A stretch of 64,000 bases of DNA from Blastomonas natatoria (GTDB lineage Bacteria > Pseudomonadota > Alphaproteobacteria > Sphingomonadales > Sphingomonadaceae), in the NCBI RefSeq assembly GCF_003201955.1, contig NZ_QJJM01000009.1, positions 1-64,000 of the forward strand. Direction: 5' to 3'. Positions 27,815 to 37,718 of this stretch are shown here, in pieces (positions within the stretch are counted from its first letter, which is position 1; each line of letters opens with the position of its first letter). Made by a program: the position numbers and the translations under genes. The notes under the pieces are model-generated. The model searched no databases and was not told the origin of the DNA. It worked only from the letters and a program-made list of their open reading frames with translations.

Positions 27815-28813
27815 ATGGCCTTTCCCTTTTCCGCCATCGTCGGCCAGGACGAAATGAAGCGTGCCTTGCTGATCAGCGCGGTCGATCCGCGCATTGGCGG
27901 GGTGATGGTGTTCGGTGATCGCGGGACGGGCAAGTCCACCGCCGCGCGCGCCCTCTCGGCGCTGCTGCCGCCTATGCTGGCGATCGCGGGTTGCCGCTAT
28001 AATTGCGCACCCGAAGAGGCCGATCGCTGCCCCGATCAGTGCGGATCGCGCAAGACCGCCAAGGTGCCGGTACCGTTCGTCGATCTGCCGCTGGGCGCGA
28101 CCGAGGACCGGGTACTGGGCGCGCTCGATCTGGAGCGCGCGCTGGGGCGCGGTGAAAAGGCGTTCGAGCCGGGGCTGCTCGCGCGGGCGCATCGCGGATA
28201 CCTCTATATCGACGAGATCAACCTGCTCGAGGATCACCTGGTCGACCTGCTGCTCGACGTCGCGGCGTCGGGCGAGAACCTCGTCGAGCGCGAGGGGCTG
28301 TCGGTGCGCCATCCCGCGCGCTTCGTGCTGATCGGCAGCGGCAATCCGGAAGAGGGCGAACTGCGCCCGCAGCTGCTCGACCGGTTCGGCCTGTCGGTCG
28401 AAGTGAAGACGCCGCAGGATATCGAACAGCGCATCGAGATCATGCGGCGCTGCGACGCGCAGGAGCGCGATGCCGCCGCTTTTGCCGCCGACTGGGCCGA
28501 CGCGGATGCGAAGATCGTCAAGCGTATCGCCAGGGGCAAGAAGGCGCTGCCCACGGTCGGCATGCCCGATTCGACGCTTCAGGATGCGGCCAGCCTGTGC
28601 ATCGCGGTGGGGGCAGACGGTCTGCGCGGCGAATTGACGCTGATGCGGGCCGCGCGCGCCTATGCCGCGCTCGAGGGCGCGAAATCGGCCGAACGCAAGC
28701 ATCTGCGCGCCATTGCGCCTATGGCGCTGCGCCATCGCCTCCGCCGCGACGTGCTCGACGAGACGGGATCGACCGCGCGCATAGACCGGGCGCTGACCGA
28801 GCTTTTCGGATGA
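27815..28813 (+). CDS. bchI: Magnesium chelatase ATPase subunit I
   Basis: The 332-residue AAA+ motor subunit of the three-part chelatase that inserts Mg into protoporphyrin IX, the first committed step to bacteriochlorophyll. Walker A is GDRGTGKS (34-41), Walker B is YLYIDE (129-134), and ENLVEREGLSVRHPARFVLIGSGNPEEGELRPQLLDRFG is the sensor/arginine-finger part. The ATG at 27815 gives the usual N-terminus (FPFSAIVGQDEMK); a TTG 36 bases upstream is unlikely. The stop overlaps the bchD start (ATGA). Subunit BchH is not in the window. Confidence 0.97.
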   Translation: MAFPFSAIVGQDEMKRALLISAVDPRIGGVMVFGDRGTGKSTAARALSALLPPMLAIAGCRYNCAPEEADRCPDQCGSRKTAKVPVPFVDLPLGATEDRVLGALDLERALGRGEKAFEPGLLARAHRGYLYIDEINLLEDHLVDLLLDVAASGENLVEREGLSVRHPARFVLIGSGNPEEGELRPQLLDRFGLSVEVKTPQDIEQRIEIMRRCDAQERDAAAFAADWADADAKIVKRIARGKKALPTVGMPDSTLQDAASLCIAVGADGLRGELTLMRAARAYAALEGAKSAERKHLRAIAPMALRHRLRRDVLDETGSTARIDRALTELFG

Positions 28814-30576
28814 CCGACACGCTGATGGCGGCCCGGTTGCTGGCCGCTGCGCCAGCGAGGCTGGGCGGCATCTGGCTGCGCGGGGCGGGGCCCGAGCGCG
28901 AGGCTGCGCTGGCGCTGCTGATGGCCGCGTTCGAGGGTCGCGCCGTGCGCCGCGTCCCCGTGCATATCGACGAGGAACGACTGTGCGGGGGGCTGGATGT
29001 TGCGGCATCGCTGGCGGCCGGGCATCGCATAGAACAGACCGGATTGCTGCAGGAGGCGGCGGGGGGCCTACTGGTCGTGCCAATGGCCGAGCGGATGTCC
29101 GCGCTGGTCGCAGGGCGGATCGCGCAGGCGATGGATGCAGGCGCGGGCTTCGCGCTGGCGCTGATCGATGACGGCGGGGAGGATGAAGGGGCGCCGGTTT
29201 CGCTGACCGAGCGGGTGGCGTTCTGGTGCGAGGGGGTGGGGGCCTTGGTTTCAGCCAACGCGCCGCTGGCCCCATTCCCGTCTGTCCCGAGCCCTTCGAC
29301 GCCGCCTGTCGGCGTCGCTCAGGATAAACTTCAGCCTTTGGCTGAAGTCGAGGGACCTTCTCCAACCTCAGCGAATACGTCCGTCGACATGCTCGGGACA
29401 AACGAAGGGGGGGATTTTGCTCCAAGCCTCGCCAGCCTCTCCCTTGCCCTGGGCGTCGATTCCGCACGCGCGCTTCTGTTCGCGCAGACCGCGACGCGCC
29501 TGCACGCCGAATGGCACGCGCGCGATCCCGGCGAAGAAGACCTCGCTTTCGCTGCGCGCACCATCCTCGGGCCGCGCGCCACGCGCATCCCGCAGCAGGC
29601 GGATGACCAACCGGCTCCGCCCCCCGAGCCTGAAAACGAACCGCCACCGGGCGATGCGGAATCCGAGCAGGACCATCACGATCCCGACGCGCTCGACGAT
29701 CTGGTTCTCGCTGCAGCGCTTGCCTCGATCCCCAAGGATGTGCTCGCGCGGATCGGCGAGGGACGCGGTGCCCGGCGCGCGAGCGGTGCGGGTGGCGCAG
29801 GGCGCAAGCGCGCCTCGCAGCTGCGCGGGCGGCCGCTCGGCGCTCGGCCCGGCCTGCCACGCGGCGGGGCACGACTGGCGCTGATCGATACGCTGCGTGC
29901 AGCCGTGCCGTGGCAGGAGATCCGCCGCCAGCAGGAAGCGCAGGACGCGCCGAAACGGCTGCGCATTCGCAAGGGCGATCTGCGTATCCGCCGGTTCGAG
30001 GAGCGCGCCGAGGCACTGACGATCTTTGCGGTCGACGCTTCGGGATCCTCGGCGCTGGCGCGGCTGGCCGAGGCCAAGGGCGCGGTCGAGCTGATGCTCG
30101 CGCAAAGCTATGTGAAGCGCGCGCAGGTGGCGCTGATCGCCTTCCGGGGTACGGCTGCGGAGCTGCTGCTGCCCCCGACCCGATCGCTCACCCGCGCCAA
30201 GAAGGTGCTGGGCGAACTGCCCGGCGGCGGCGGGACGCCGCTCGCGCTGGGTCTCGCTGCAGCATCGGAGCTCGCCGAGACCCAGGCTGCGCGCGGGCGC
30301 ACGCCGTTTGTGGCGCTGCTTACCGACGGCAAGGGCAATATCGACAAGCATGGTCAGCCGGGCCGCGCCCAGGCGGGCGAGGATGCGCTGGCCGCTGCGC
30401 GCCGCTTCGCCGCATCGGGGACGCAGGGCGTGGTGATCGACATTTCCGCCCGGCCCCAGCCCGAGGCGGCGGCGATTGCCGCCGCGATGCGCGCGCGCTA
30501 TCTGGCGCTGCCACGCGCCGACGCGCGGGGGGTGGAGCAGGCGGTGAGCGCGCTGCAATTCGGGAAAGCGTCATGA
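28810..30576 (+). CDS. bchD: Magnesium chelatase subunit D
   Basis: The 588-residue platform subunit that pairs with BchI. The N-terminal AAA+-like domain (1-255) lacks a true Walker A, as usual for BchD. An acidic/proline linker (263-295, PPPEPENEPPPGD...) precedes the C-terminal integrin-I domain with the metal-binding MIDAS motif D409-A-S-G-S and TDGKGN near residue 510. Residues 158-197 are encoded by an in-frame palindromic element (29283-29400) that interrupts the N-terminal domain's lid region. The start overlaps bchI and the stop overlaps bchO, both by ATGA. Confidence 0.96.
   Translation: MTDTLMAARLLAAAPARLGGIWLRGAGPEREAALALLMAAFEGRAVRRVPVHIDEERLCGGLDVAASLAAGHRIEQTGLLQEAAGGLLVVPMAERMSALVAGRIAQAMDAGAGFALALIDDGGEDEGAPVSLTERVAFWCEGVGALVSANAPLAPFPSVPSPSTPPVGVAQDKLQPLAEVEGPSPTSANTSVDMLGTNEGGDFAPSLASLSLALGVDSARALLFAQTATRLHAEWHARDPGEEDLAFAARTILGPRATRIPQQADDQPAPPPEPENEPPPGDAESEQDHHDPDALDDLVLAAALASIPKDVLARIGEGRGARRASGAGGAGRKRASQLRGRPLGARPGLPRGGARLALIDTLRAAVPWQEIRRQQEAQDAPKRLRIRKGDLRIRRFEERAEALTIFAVDASGSSALARLAEAKGAVELMLAQSYVKRAQVALIAFRGTAAELLLPPTRSLTRAKKVLGELPGGGGTPLALGLAAASELAETQAARGRTPFVALLTDGKGNIDKHGQPGRAQAGEDALAAARRFAASGTQGVVIDISARPQPEAAAIAAAMRARYLALPRADARGVEQAVSALQFGKAS
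29283..29400. repeat. 118-bp palindromic element embedded in bchD
   Basis: The ends are exact 10-bp inverted repeats, TGTCCCGAGC and GCTCGGGACA. Inside are two perfect hairpins: GACGCCG/CGGCGTC (29298-29316) and ACTTCAGCC/GGCTGAAGT (29328-29348). The composition resembles the intergenic palindromic repeats seen elsewhere (CTTCGAC, GCTCAGG, GTCGAGG words), yet the frame stays open through it. Confidence 0.75.
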
Positions 30577-31466
30577 GTTCGGTTCGCTGGGAGGTCGAGG
30601 GGCAGGACTGGCCCAATCGCGAATATAGCCGCTTCGTGCGCACCGCGATGCTCGACTGGCACGTCCAGATCGTCGGGCCCGAGGGTGCACCGGTGCTGCT
30701 GCTCGTCCACGGTACGGGCGCAGCGACGCACAGCTGGCGCGATCTGCTGCCGCTGCTGGCGAAGCACTACTGCGTGATCGCGCCTGACATGCCGGGCCAT
30801 GGCTTCACGCGAGGGCGGATTTCGGGCGGGCAGAGCCTGCCGGGCATGGCGAAGGCGCTGGGCGAGCTGCTGACCAAGCTGGGCTATGCCGCCCCCTCGG
30901 TGATCGTCGGCCATTCGGCGGGCGCAGCGATCGGTGCGCGGCTGATGCTCGACCAACGCTGGGACTCGGCACTGATCGGCATTACGCCGGCGCTGATGCC
31001 CTTTCCGGGGCTTGCCGCGCGGCTGTTCCCTGCGCTCGCCCGCGTGCTTTTCGTCAACCCGTTCACCGCGATGATCTTTGCCCAGATGGCCAGCGGCCGG
31101 GGCGAGGTCGCGCGCTTCCTCAAATCCTCGACCGGTTCGCGCATCGACGAGCGCGGGGTCGATCTCTACCACCGGCTGTTCCGCACATCGGACCATTGCG
31201 CCGGCGCGATCGGGATGATGGCAAACTGGGACCTCGACACGCTCTCGGCCAGCCTGCCCGGTCTGGCTGGACGGACGCTGCTGATCCATGGCGGGCGCGA
31301 TGCCATGATTCCCGCCGATTCGGTCGAGCGTGCTGCGGCGCTGATCGCCGGGGCCGAGCAGAAGGTCATTCCCGATCTGGGACATCTGGCGCATGAAGAA
31401 GCGCCCGATCTGATGGCCGATATGATCCTCGCATTCGCTGCTGCCAGCCCTGCCGTGGCGGCCTGA
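30573..31466 (+). CDS. bchO: Mg-chelatase-associated alpha/beta hydrolase BchO
   Basis: A 297-residue alpha/beta-hydrolase always found with bchID and thought to assist magnesium chelation. HGTGAATHSWRDLLP is the oxyanion-hole segment; the nucleophile is S115 in VGHSAGAAIG. The acid lies in LLIHGGRDAMIP and the histidine in DLGHLAHEEAP. The start ATG overlaps the bchD stop (ATGA). Its exact biochemical role is unproven in the family. Confidence 0.94.
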   Translation: MSSVRWEVEGQDWPNREYSRFVRTAMLDWHVQIVGPEGAPVLLLVHGTGAATHSWRDLLPLLAKHYCVIAPDMPGHGFTRGRISGGQSLPGMAKALGELLTKLGYAAPSVIVGHSAGAAIGARLMLDQRWDSALIGITPALMPFPGLAARLFPALARVLFVNPFTAMIFAQMASGRGEVARFLKSSTGSRIDERGVDLYHRLFRTSDHCAGAIGMMANWDLDTLSASLPGLAGRTLLIHGGRDAMIPADSVERAAALIAGAEQKVIPDLGHLAHEEAPDLMADMILAFAAASPAVAA

Positions 31467-31471
31467 AAGCG

Positions 31472-32581
31472 ATGGCGGGGTTCAGACAGCGCTGGGTCGG
31501 CTGGCGCAACAGCATCATCGGCAACCCCGCTTTCCAGTCCTGGGCCTCGCGCTCGATCCTGGCGCGCGGCATATCGCGCGTGCGGGCAAGGCGGCTGTTC
31601 GACATCATCGCGGGCTTCACCTATTCGCAGACGCTCTACGCCTGTGTCGAAGGCGGCATCGTGGCAAGGCTTGAGGACGGGGCTGCAAGCTCGGCCGAGC
31701 TAGGCGCGCTGGCGCGGCTGGGCGAGGATGCGACTCACCGATTGCTTCGGGCTGCGGCAGCCCTGGGGGTGATCGAAAGCGTCGGCGAGGATCTGTGGAT
31801 GCTCGGCGAACAGGGCGTCGCGCTGACCGGCAATCCCGGTGCGATCGCGATGATCCGTCACCATCATCTGCTCTATGCCGATCTGGCCGATCCGCTGTCA
31901 TTGCTGCGGGGCGAACGCAGCGCGCCGGGCGCGCTCGCAGGCTATTGGCCCTATGCGCTGGGCGACGGCAGCGAGGGCGAGAATCAGGCGGCGGTCTCGC
32001 CCTATTCGCAGCTGATGGCCGCCTCGCAGCCGATGGTCGCCGATCAGGTGGTGCATGCCTGGCGCTTTGGCCAGCACCGGCGGATGCTCGATGTCGGCGG
32101 CGGCGCAGGCGCGTTCATCGCGGCGGTGGCGGATGTCGCACCGGCGCTCGAATTCGGCCTGTTCGATCTGCCTGCTGTCACCGCCATCGGCGCGCGGCAA
32201 CTGGGCGAACGGGGCGTGCGCGTCACCCCGCATCCCGGCGATTTTCGCAACGACTCCATTCCGCAGGGCTATGACCTGATCACGCTGATCCGCATCCTGC
32301 ATGATCATGACGACGACCTGGCGCAGAGCCTGCTGGTCAAGGTGCACGCCGCACTGAAACCGGGCGACACGCTGCTGATCGCCGAGCCGATGGCGGGCAC
32401 GCCTGGCGCCGAGGCTATGGCAGACGCCTATTTCGGCTTCTATCTGCTCGCCATGGGATCGGGCCGCGCGCGTACCCCGCAGGAAATCGGCGCCATGCTG
32501 ACCAAAGCGGGCTTTGCAGGCTGGAGCGAGCGACGCACCGGCCTGCCCATCGTCACGCGCGTGATTGCCGCTACGGCCTGA
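31472..32581 (+). CDS. crtF: Demethylspheroidene O-methyltransferase (hydroxyneurosporene methyltransferase)
   Basis: A 369-residue SAM-dependent O-methyltransferase. A winged-helix dimerisation part (42-130, FDIIAGFTYSQTLYACVEGGIVARL) precedes the SAM loop LDVGGGAGAF at 206-215. The IRILHDHDDD segment holds the catalytic histidine region. The family methylates C1-hydroxyl groups of carotenoids on the way to spheroidene/spirilloxanthin. It starts 5 bp after bchO and is probably in the same operon. The usual partners crtC and crtD are absent here, so the enzyme must work with genes elsewhere. Confidence 0.88.
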   Translation: MAGFRQRWVGWRNSIIGNPAFQSWASRSILARGISRVRARRLFDIIAGFTYSQTLYACVEGGIVARLEDGAASSAELGALARLGEDATHRLLRAAAALGVIESVGEDLWMLGEQGVALTGNPGAIAMIRHHHLLYADLADPLSLLRGERSAPGALAGYWPYALGDGSEGENQAAVSPYSQLMAASQPMVADQVVHAWRFGQHRRMLDVGGGAGAFIAAVADVAPALEFGLFDLPAVTAIGARQLGERGVRVTPHPGDFRNDSIPQGYDLITLIRILHDHDDDLAQSLLVKVHAALKPGDTLLIAEPMAGTPGAEAMADAYFGFYLLAMGSGRARTPQEIGAMLTKAGFAGWSERRTGLPIVTRVIAATA

Positions 32582-32637
32582 CATTCCGCTCATCGCAAGC
32601 CGCCCGCTTCCCGTCGCGGAACTAATGCGCCTGAATC

Positions 32638-32677
32638 TGTAAACCTAGATTGACACTAGAGGGCGTTAATATAAGAT
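32638..32677 (+). promoter_or_regulatory. bchC promoter with PpsR/CrtJ site
   Basis: TGT-N12-ACA, the consensus of the aerobic photosynthesis repressor PpsR/CrtJ, is exact at 32638-32655. Its right half overlaps TTGACA (32650-32655), and TAAGAT follows 16 bp later at 32672-32677. Binding would block the -35 box. The leader to the bchC start is about 55 bases. In other phototrophs the bchC promoter drives bchCXYZ and reads on into puf. Confidence 0.8.
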
Positions 32678-32738
32678 GACACCTTGATGGAAGGTCCCTC
32701 TTCGGGGGTCTGTCGCCAAGAACAAGGGGAGCGCGCAC

Positions 32739-33674
32739 GTGCAGGCAATGGCCGTCATTTTCGAAACGCCGCACCGCCTTGCGCTTCGCGCCCTCGCGCT
32801 GAACGCGCCCGAATCGGGCGATGTGGTGGTCGAGATCGCGTGGAGCGGCATCAGCACGGGCACCGAAAAACTGCTGTTCACCGGCAAGATGCCCAATTTC
32901 CCCGGCATGGGTTATCCGCTTGTTCCCGGCTATGAATCGGTTGGTCGCATCGTCGATTCGGGCAGCGAATGCCGCGGCCGGATCGGCGAATGGGTATTCG
33001 TACCCGGCGCCAATTGCTTTGCCGATGCGCGCGGCCTGTTCGGTGGATCGGCGCGGCGGCTGGTTGTTCCGTCCGCTCGCGCGCTGCCGATCGACGAAAG
33101 CTGGGGCAGCGATGGTGTGCTGTTCGCACTTGCCGCGACCGCCCTTCACGCCATGGCAGGCGGCGAAGCCCCGGACCTGATTGTCGGACACGGCATCCTG
33201 GGACGGTTGCTCGCGCGGCTGACCATCGCCAGCGGTGCGCCCGCGCCGACCGTGTGGGAAATCGACGCCGAGCGCGCAAGCGGCGATCACGGCTATGCCG
33301 TGGTCCATCCCGATGCCGACGAGCGCTGCGACTATCGCAGCATCTGCGATGTCAGTGGCGACTCGGCACTGCTCGACACGCTGATCGGCCGCCTGGCCAA
33401 GCGCGGCGAGGTGACGCTCGCCGGCTTCTACCAGCAGCCCCTGAGCTTCACCTTTCCGCCCGCCTTCATGCGCGAGGCGCGCATTCGCGTCGCCGCCGAA
33501 TGGGGACCGGACGATCTGGTCGCGATCCGCGCGATGGTTGCCAGCGGTGCGCTCAGCCTTTCCGGACTGGTCAGCCATGTCCAGCCGGTCGAGCGGGCCG
33601 AAGCCGCCTATCCGACTGCGTTCACCGACCCTGCCTGCCTCAAGATGATACTCGATTGGAGCGCTTGCGCATGA
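32739..33674 (+). CDS. bchC: Bacteriochlorophyllide a dehydrogenase (3-hydroxyethyl)
   Basis: A 311-residue zinc-type medium-chain dehydrogenase that oxidises the 3-hydroxyethyl group to the 3-acetyl group. Visible are WSGISTGTEKLLFTGKMPNFPGMGYPLVPGYESVGRIV at the N-terminus and VGHGILGRLLARL, the dinucleotide-binding turn. GTG at 32739 is chosen because AAGGGGAG lies eight bases upstream, and the family begins MQAM-type; the ATG nine bases on is too far from it. It is first of bchCXYZ and overlaps bchX by ATGA. Confidence 0.95.
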   Translation: MQAMAVIFETPHRLALRALALNAPESGDVVVEIAWSGISTGTEKLLFTGKMPNFPGMGYPLVPGYESVGRIVDSGSECRGRIGEWVFVPGANCFADARGLFGGSARRLVVPSARALPIDESWGSDGVLFALAATALHAMAGGEAPDLIVGHGILGRLLARLTIASGAPAPTVWEIDAERASGDHGYAVVHPDADERCDYRSICDVSGDSALLDTLIGRLAKRGEVTLAGFYQQPLSFTFPPAFMREARIRVAAEWGPDDLVAIRAMVASGALSLSGLVSHVQPVERAEAAYPTAFTDPACLKMILDWSACA

Positions 33675-34669
33675 CGATGCTTGAAAACTCTGGTCCTGAT
33701 GTGGCTGCCCTGCGCGAGGAAGCCGCGCATGAACCCGATCCCGTCGCCACGGGCCCTGTGACCAAGGAAACGCAGGTCATTGCCATCTATGGCAAGGGCG
33801 GATCGGGCAAGAGCTTTGCGCTCTCGAACCTCAGCTACATGATGGCGCAGCAGGGCAAACGCGTGCTGCTGATCGGCTGCGATCCCAAGTCCGACACCAC
33901 CAGCCTGCTGTTCGGCGGCAAGGCGTGCCCGACGATCATCGAGACCAGCAGCGCCAAGAAGCTGGCCGGCGAAGAGGTGAAGATCGAGGATGTCTGCTTC
34001 CAGCGCGACGGCGTGTTCGCGATGGAACTCGGCGGTCCCGAAGTCGGTCGCGGCTGCGGCGGACGCGGCATCATCCATGGCTTCGAACTGCTCGAGAAAT
34101 TGGGCTTCCACGATTGGGGTTTCGATTTCGTGCTGCTCGATTTCCTTGGCGACGTGGTCTGTGGCGGCTTCGGCCTGCCGATCGCGCGCGACATGTGCCA
34201 GAAGGTGATCGTGGTCGGATCGAACGATCTGCAGTCGCTCTATGTCGCCAACAATGTCTGCAAGGCGGTCGATTATTTCGGCAAGATGGGCGGCAATGTC
34301 GGTGTTGCTGGCATCCTGATCAACAAGGATGACGGCACCGGGGAGGCGCAGGCCTTTGCCGAAGCGGTGGGCATCCCGGTGCTCGCCTCGATCCCCGCGA
34401 ACGAGGATATCCGCCGCAAGTCGGCCAATTATCAGATCATCGGTCGGCCCGACAGCGAATGGGGCCCGCTCTTTGCTGAACTCGGCCTCAACGTCGCCGA
34501 GGCGCAGCCGACGCATCCCCGCCCGCTCACCCAGGACGGGTTGCTCGGCCTCTTCAAGCCCGAGGATACCGGCGGCAATGTCGAGCTGGTCCCCGCGACC
34601 CAGGCCGACATGCGGGGCGGCGTGTTCGAGGAAAAGGCCTCGCTCGAAGTGGTGTACGACCAGGTATGA
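33671..34669 (+). CDS. bchX: Chlorophyllide reductase iron protein subunit X
   Basis: The 332-residue NifH-like ATPase that passes electrons to BchYZ to reduce ring B of chlorophyllide. The P-loop is GKGGSGKS (41-48). The two cysteines that hold the shared 4Fe-4S cluster are C129 in GRGCGGRG and C164 in VVCGGFGLP. The start ATG overlaps the bchC stop, and the stop overlaps bchY. The N-terminal 33 residues before TQVIAIYGKGG are a family-typical extension. Confidence 0.97.
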   Translation: MTMLENSGPDVAALREEAAHEPDPVATGPVTKETQVIAIYGKGGSGKSFALSNLSYMMAQQGKRVLLIGCDPKSDTTSLLFGGKACPTIIETSSAKKLAGEEVKIEDVCFQRDGVFAMELGGPEVGRGCGGRGIIHGFELLEKLGFHDWGFDFVLLDFLGDVVCGGFGLPIARDMCQKVIVVGSNDLQSLYVANNVCKAVDYFGKMGGNVGVAGILINKDDGTGEAQAFAEAVGIPVLASIPANEDIRRKSANYQIIGRPDSEWGPLFAELGLNVAEAQPTHPRPLTQDGLLGLFKPEDTGGNVELVPATQADMRGGVFEEKASLEVVYDQV

Positions 34670-36198
34670 CCGACAGCCCCGCCTTTCCTGCGCCACGCAA
34701 CCCCGACCGGATCGACCTTGCGGCCGTTCCTGTCGAGGGCGGCTGCGCGTCGAAGGACACCATGCGCGCGGCAGCGGAGCAGGCGGGCAAGGGCGAGGTT
34801 CTGGCGCGCTATGCTGCCGATTATCCGCAAGGGCCGCACGATCAGCCGCAGAGCATGTGCCCGGCGTTCGGGTCCTTGAGGGTGGGCCTGCGCATGCGAC
34901 GCACCGCGACGATCCTGTCGGGCTCCGCCTGCTGCGTCTATGGCCTTACCTTCACCTCGCATTTCTATGGCGCGCGCCGCTCGGTCGGCTATGTGCCGTT
35001 CAGCTCGGAAACGCTGGTCACCGGCAAGCTCTACGAGGATATTCGCGACGCGGTCCACCTGATGGCCGACCCGGCGCTCTATGACACGATCGTCGTCACC
35101 AACCTGTGCGTGCCGACCGCATCGGGCGTGCCGCTGCAGGGCCTGCCCAAGGCGATCAACGGCGTGCGCGTCATCGGCATCGACGTGCCGGGCTTCGGCG
35201 TGCCGACCCATGCCGAGGCAAAGGACGTGCTGGCAGGCGCGATGCTCGCCTATGCGCGCAAGGAAGCTTCGCAGGGGCCGGTTGCGGCTCCCAGCCATCG
35301 ACCGGACCGGCCAACGGTGACTCTCCTGGGCGAGATGTTCCCCGCTGACCCGGTCGGCATCGGGCAAATGCTCGAGCCTCTAGGCCTTGCGGCCGGCCCG
35401 GTTGTTCCCACCCGTGAATGGCGTGAGCTTTACAGCGCGCTCGATTGCGCTGTCGTCGCTGCCATCCATCCCTTCTACACCGCCAGCGTGCGCGAGTTCG
35501 AATCTGCCGGTCGGCCCGTCGTCGGGTCCGCGCCCGTCGGTGTCGATGGCACCGCTGCCTGGCTCGACGCCATCGGCGCGGCCTGCGGTATCGCGCGGCC
35601 CCTGGTCGAAGCGGCCAAGAACAAGTTCCTGCCCGCGATCCGTGCGGCGCTGGATGCCAATCCGATCAAGGGTCGCATCACCGTTTCGGGCTATGAAGGC
35701 TCTGAACTGCTGGTCGCCCGGCTGCTGATCGAAAGCGGCGCGGATGTGCCCTATGTCGGCACCGCCTGCCCCAAGACCCGCTGGTCTGAACCTGATCGTG
35801 CGTGGCTCGAAGCACGTGGCGTGCGCATCCAGTACCGCGCCAGCCTGGAGCAGGATATCGCGGCGGTGGAAGAATATCGTCCGGACCTCGCCATCGGCAC
35901 GACCCCGGTCGTCCAGCACGCGAAGAGCGAAGCGATCCCGGCGCTGTATTTCACCAACCTCATCTCGGCACGGCCGCTGATGGGCCCGGCAGGCGCAGGC
36001 TCGCTCGCGGTCGTCATCAACGCCGCGCTCGCCAACCAGGACCGCTTCAACCGGATGCAGAGCTTCTTCGACGGCGTCGGTACCGATGCGAATGCCGGCA
36101 TCTGGCGCGACACGCCGGTCGATCGGCCCGAGTTCAAGAAGAAGTACGCCGCCCGCATGGCCGGCCTCAACAAGTCCGAAGAGGCGGTGGGCACATGA
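34666..36198 (+). CDS. bchY: Chlorophyllide reductase subunit Y
   Basis: A 510-residue NifD-like subunit of chlorophyllide reductase. Cluster-ligand cysteines lie in [17 protein letters not shown] and [10 protein letters not shown] near the N-terminus; the [12 protein letters not shown] segment follows. The C-terminal part has [32 protein letters not shown] and [13 protein letters not shown] typical of BchY. Coupled by ATGA to both bchX and bchZ. Confidence 0.97.
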   Translation: MTDSPAFPAPRNPDRIDLAAVPVEGGCASKDTMRAAAEQAGKGEVLARYAADYPQGPHDQPQSMCPAFGSLRVGLRMRRTATILSGSACCVYGLTFTSHFYGARRSVGYVPFSSETLVTGKLYEDIRDAVHLMADPALYDTIVVTNLCVPTASGVPLQGLPKAINGVRVIGIDVPGFGVPTHAEAKDVLAGAMLAYARKEASQGPVAAPSHRPDRPTVTLLGEMFPADPVGIGQMLEPLGLAAGPVVPTREWRELYSALDCAVVAAIHPFYTASVREFESAGRPVVGSAPVGVDGTAAWLDAIGAACGIARPLVEAAKNKFLPAIRAALDANPIKGRITVSGYEGSELLVARLLIESGADVPYVGTACPKTRWSEPDRAWLEARGVRIQYRASLEQDIAAVEEYRPDLAIGTTPVVQHAKSEAIPALYFTNLISARPLMGPAGAGSLAVVINAALANQDRFNRMQSFFDGVGTDANAGIWRDTPVDRPEFKKKYAARMAGLNKSEEAVGT

Positions 36199-37649
36199 CA
36201 CTCATCATCGATCACGATCGGGCCGGGGGCTATTGGGGCGCGGTCTACGCGTTCACCGCGATCAAGGGCCTGCAGGTCATCATCGACGGACCCGTAGGCT
36301 GCGAGAACCTGCCGGTGACCTCGGTGCTGCATTATACTGACGCGCTGCCGCCGCACGAGCTGCCTATCGTCGTGACTGGCCTTGGCGAGGAAGAACTGGG
36401 CAAGACCGGCACCGAAGCTGCGATGCGCCGCGCCTGGCAGACGCTCGATCCCGATCTTCCCGCCGTGGTCGTCACCGGATCGATCGCCGAGATGATCGGC
36501 GGCGGCGTCACGCCCAACGGAACCAACATTCGCCGTTTCCTGCCGCGCACCATCGACGAGGACCAGTGGCAGGCCGCCGACCGCGCGCTGACCTGGCTGT
36601 GGACCGAGTTCGGCCCGAAAAAAGTCAAGCCGCTCGCCCCCCGCAAGGAAGGCGCGAAGCCCAAGGTCAACATCATCGGACCGATCTACGGCACGTTCAA
36701 CATGCCGAGCGACCTGGCCGAGATCCAGCGGCTGGTCGAGGGCATTGGCTGCGAACTGAACATGGTCTTCCCGCTGGGCAGCCATCTGGCCGATGTGAAG
36801 AAGCTGGCGGATGCGGAGGTCAATATCTGCATGTACCGCGAGTTCGGTCGCAACCTGTGCGAGACGCTCGAACGCCCCTATCTGCAGGCGCCGATCGGCC
36901 TTGAATCGACAACGCTGTTCCTGCGCAAGCTGGGCGAGCTGACGGGCCTCAACCCCGAGCCGTTCATTGACCGCGAGAAGCACACGACGATCAAGCCACT
37001 CTGGGACCTGTGGCGTTCGGTCACCCAGGATTTCTTCGGCACCGCGAGCTTCGGCATCCATGCCAACGAGACCTATGCGCGCGGCATCCGCAATTTCCTC
37101 GAGCATGACATGGGGCTGCCGTGCAATTTCGCGTTCAGCCGCACGGCAGGCGTGAAGCCCGACAACGAGGCGGTGCGCGCGGCGATCCGCACCAACCCGC
37201 CGCTTGTGCTGTTCGGCAGCTATAACGAGCGGATGTACATGGCCGAATGCGGCGCGCGCGGCATGTACATTCCGGCGAGCTTCCCCGGCGCGGTGATCCG
37301 CCGCCACACGGGTACGCCGGTAATGGGCTATTCGGGCGCGACGTGGCTTGTGCAGGAAGTGTGCAATGCGCTGTTCGACGCGCTGTTCCACATCCTGCCA
37401 CTGTCTAGCCAGATGGATGCCGTGGCGGCGACCCCGGCCAGAATCGAGCGGGAACTCGCCTGGACCGATGAAGCCAAGGCGCTGCTCGACCGGCTGGTCG
37501 ATGCGCAGCCGGTGCTGGTGCGCATCTCTGCGGCCAAGACATTGCGCGACGCTGCGGAGAGGGCAGCACGGCGCGCAGGCGAAGATTCAGTAACCGAGGT
37601 GCGGCTGGTGGAGGAAGCCGTCGCACAGAATATGGGTGAGGTCGCGTGA
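36195..37649 (+). CDS. bchZ: Chlorophyllide reductase subunit Z
   Basis: A 484-residue NifK-like partner of BchY. Landmarks are the N-terminal [15 protein letters not shown], the cluster cysteine in [19 protein letters not shown], and [64 protein letters not shown] and a C-terminal PCP-red-type helical tail ([20 protein letters not shown]...[21 protein letters not shown]) complete it. Overlaps bchY by ATGA. A hairpin at 37690-37718 follows before pufB. Confidence 0.97.
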   Translation: MTLIIDHDRAGGYWGAVYAFTAIKGLQVIIDGPVGCENLPVTSVLHYTDALPPHELPIVVTGLGEEELGKTGTEAAMRRAWQTLDPDLPAVVVTGSIAEMIGGGVTPNGTNIRRFLPRTIDEDQWQAADRALTWLWTEFGPKKVKPLAPRKEGAKPKVNIIGPIYGTFNMPSDLAEIQRLVEGIGCELNMVFPLGSHLADVKKLADAEVNICMYREFGRNLCETLERPYLQAPIGLESTTLFLRKLGELTGLNPEPFIDREKHTTIKPLWDLWRSVTQDFFGTASFGIHANETYARGIRNFLEHDMGLPCNFAFSRTAGVKPDNEAVRAAIRTNPPLVLFGSYNERMYMAECGARGMYIPASFPGAVIRRHTGTPVMGYSGATWLVQEVCNALFDALFHILPLSSQMDAVAATPARIERELAWTDEAKALLDRLVDAQPVLVRISAAKTLRDAAERAARRAGEDSVTEVRLVEEAVAQNMGEVA

Positions 37650-37689
37650 GCGTCTTGTCCAGTCATCGGCCTTGGGACGGGGCCTCCAA

Positions 37690-37718
37690 TATCCGCGTCG
37701 GGTTCGCCCGCACGGATA
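37690..37718 (+). promoter_or_regulatory. Hairpin in the bchZ-pufB leader
   Basis: TATCCG pairs with CGGATA and, after a small internal loop, CGGG with CCCG across a TTCG tetraloop. It lies 60 bp before pufB. Such a stem at the 5' side could protect the processed pufBA message from decay. Stem is seen directly; the role is inference from Rhodobacter puf mRNA. Confidence 0.55.

Noticed and set aside
27800-30016. A 738-codon open frame antisense to bchI and bchD
   Set aside because: It is a by-product of high-GC codon use in the real genes on the other strand; arginine-, alanine- and proline-rich, no domain, no start signal.
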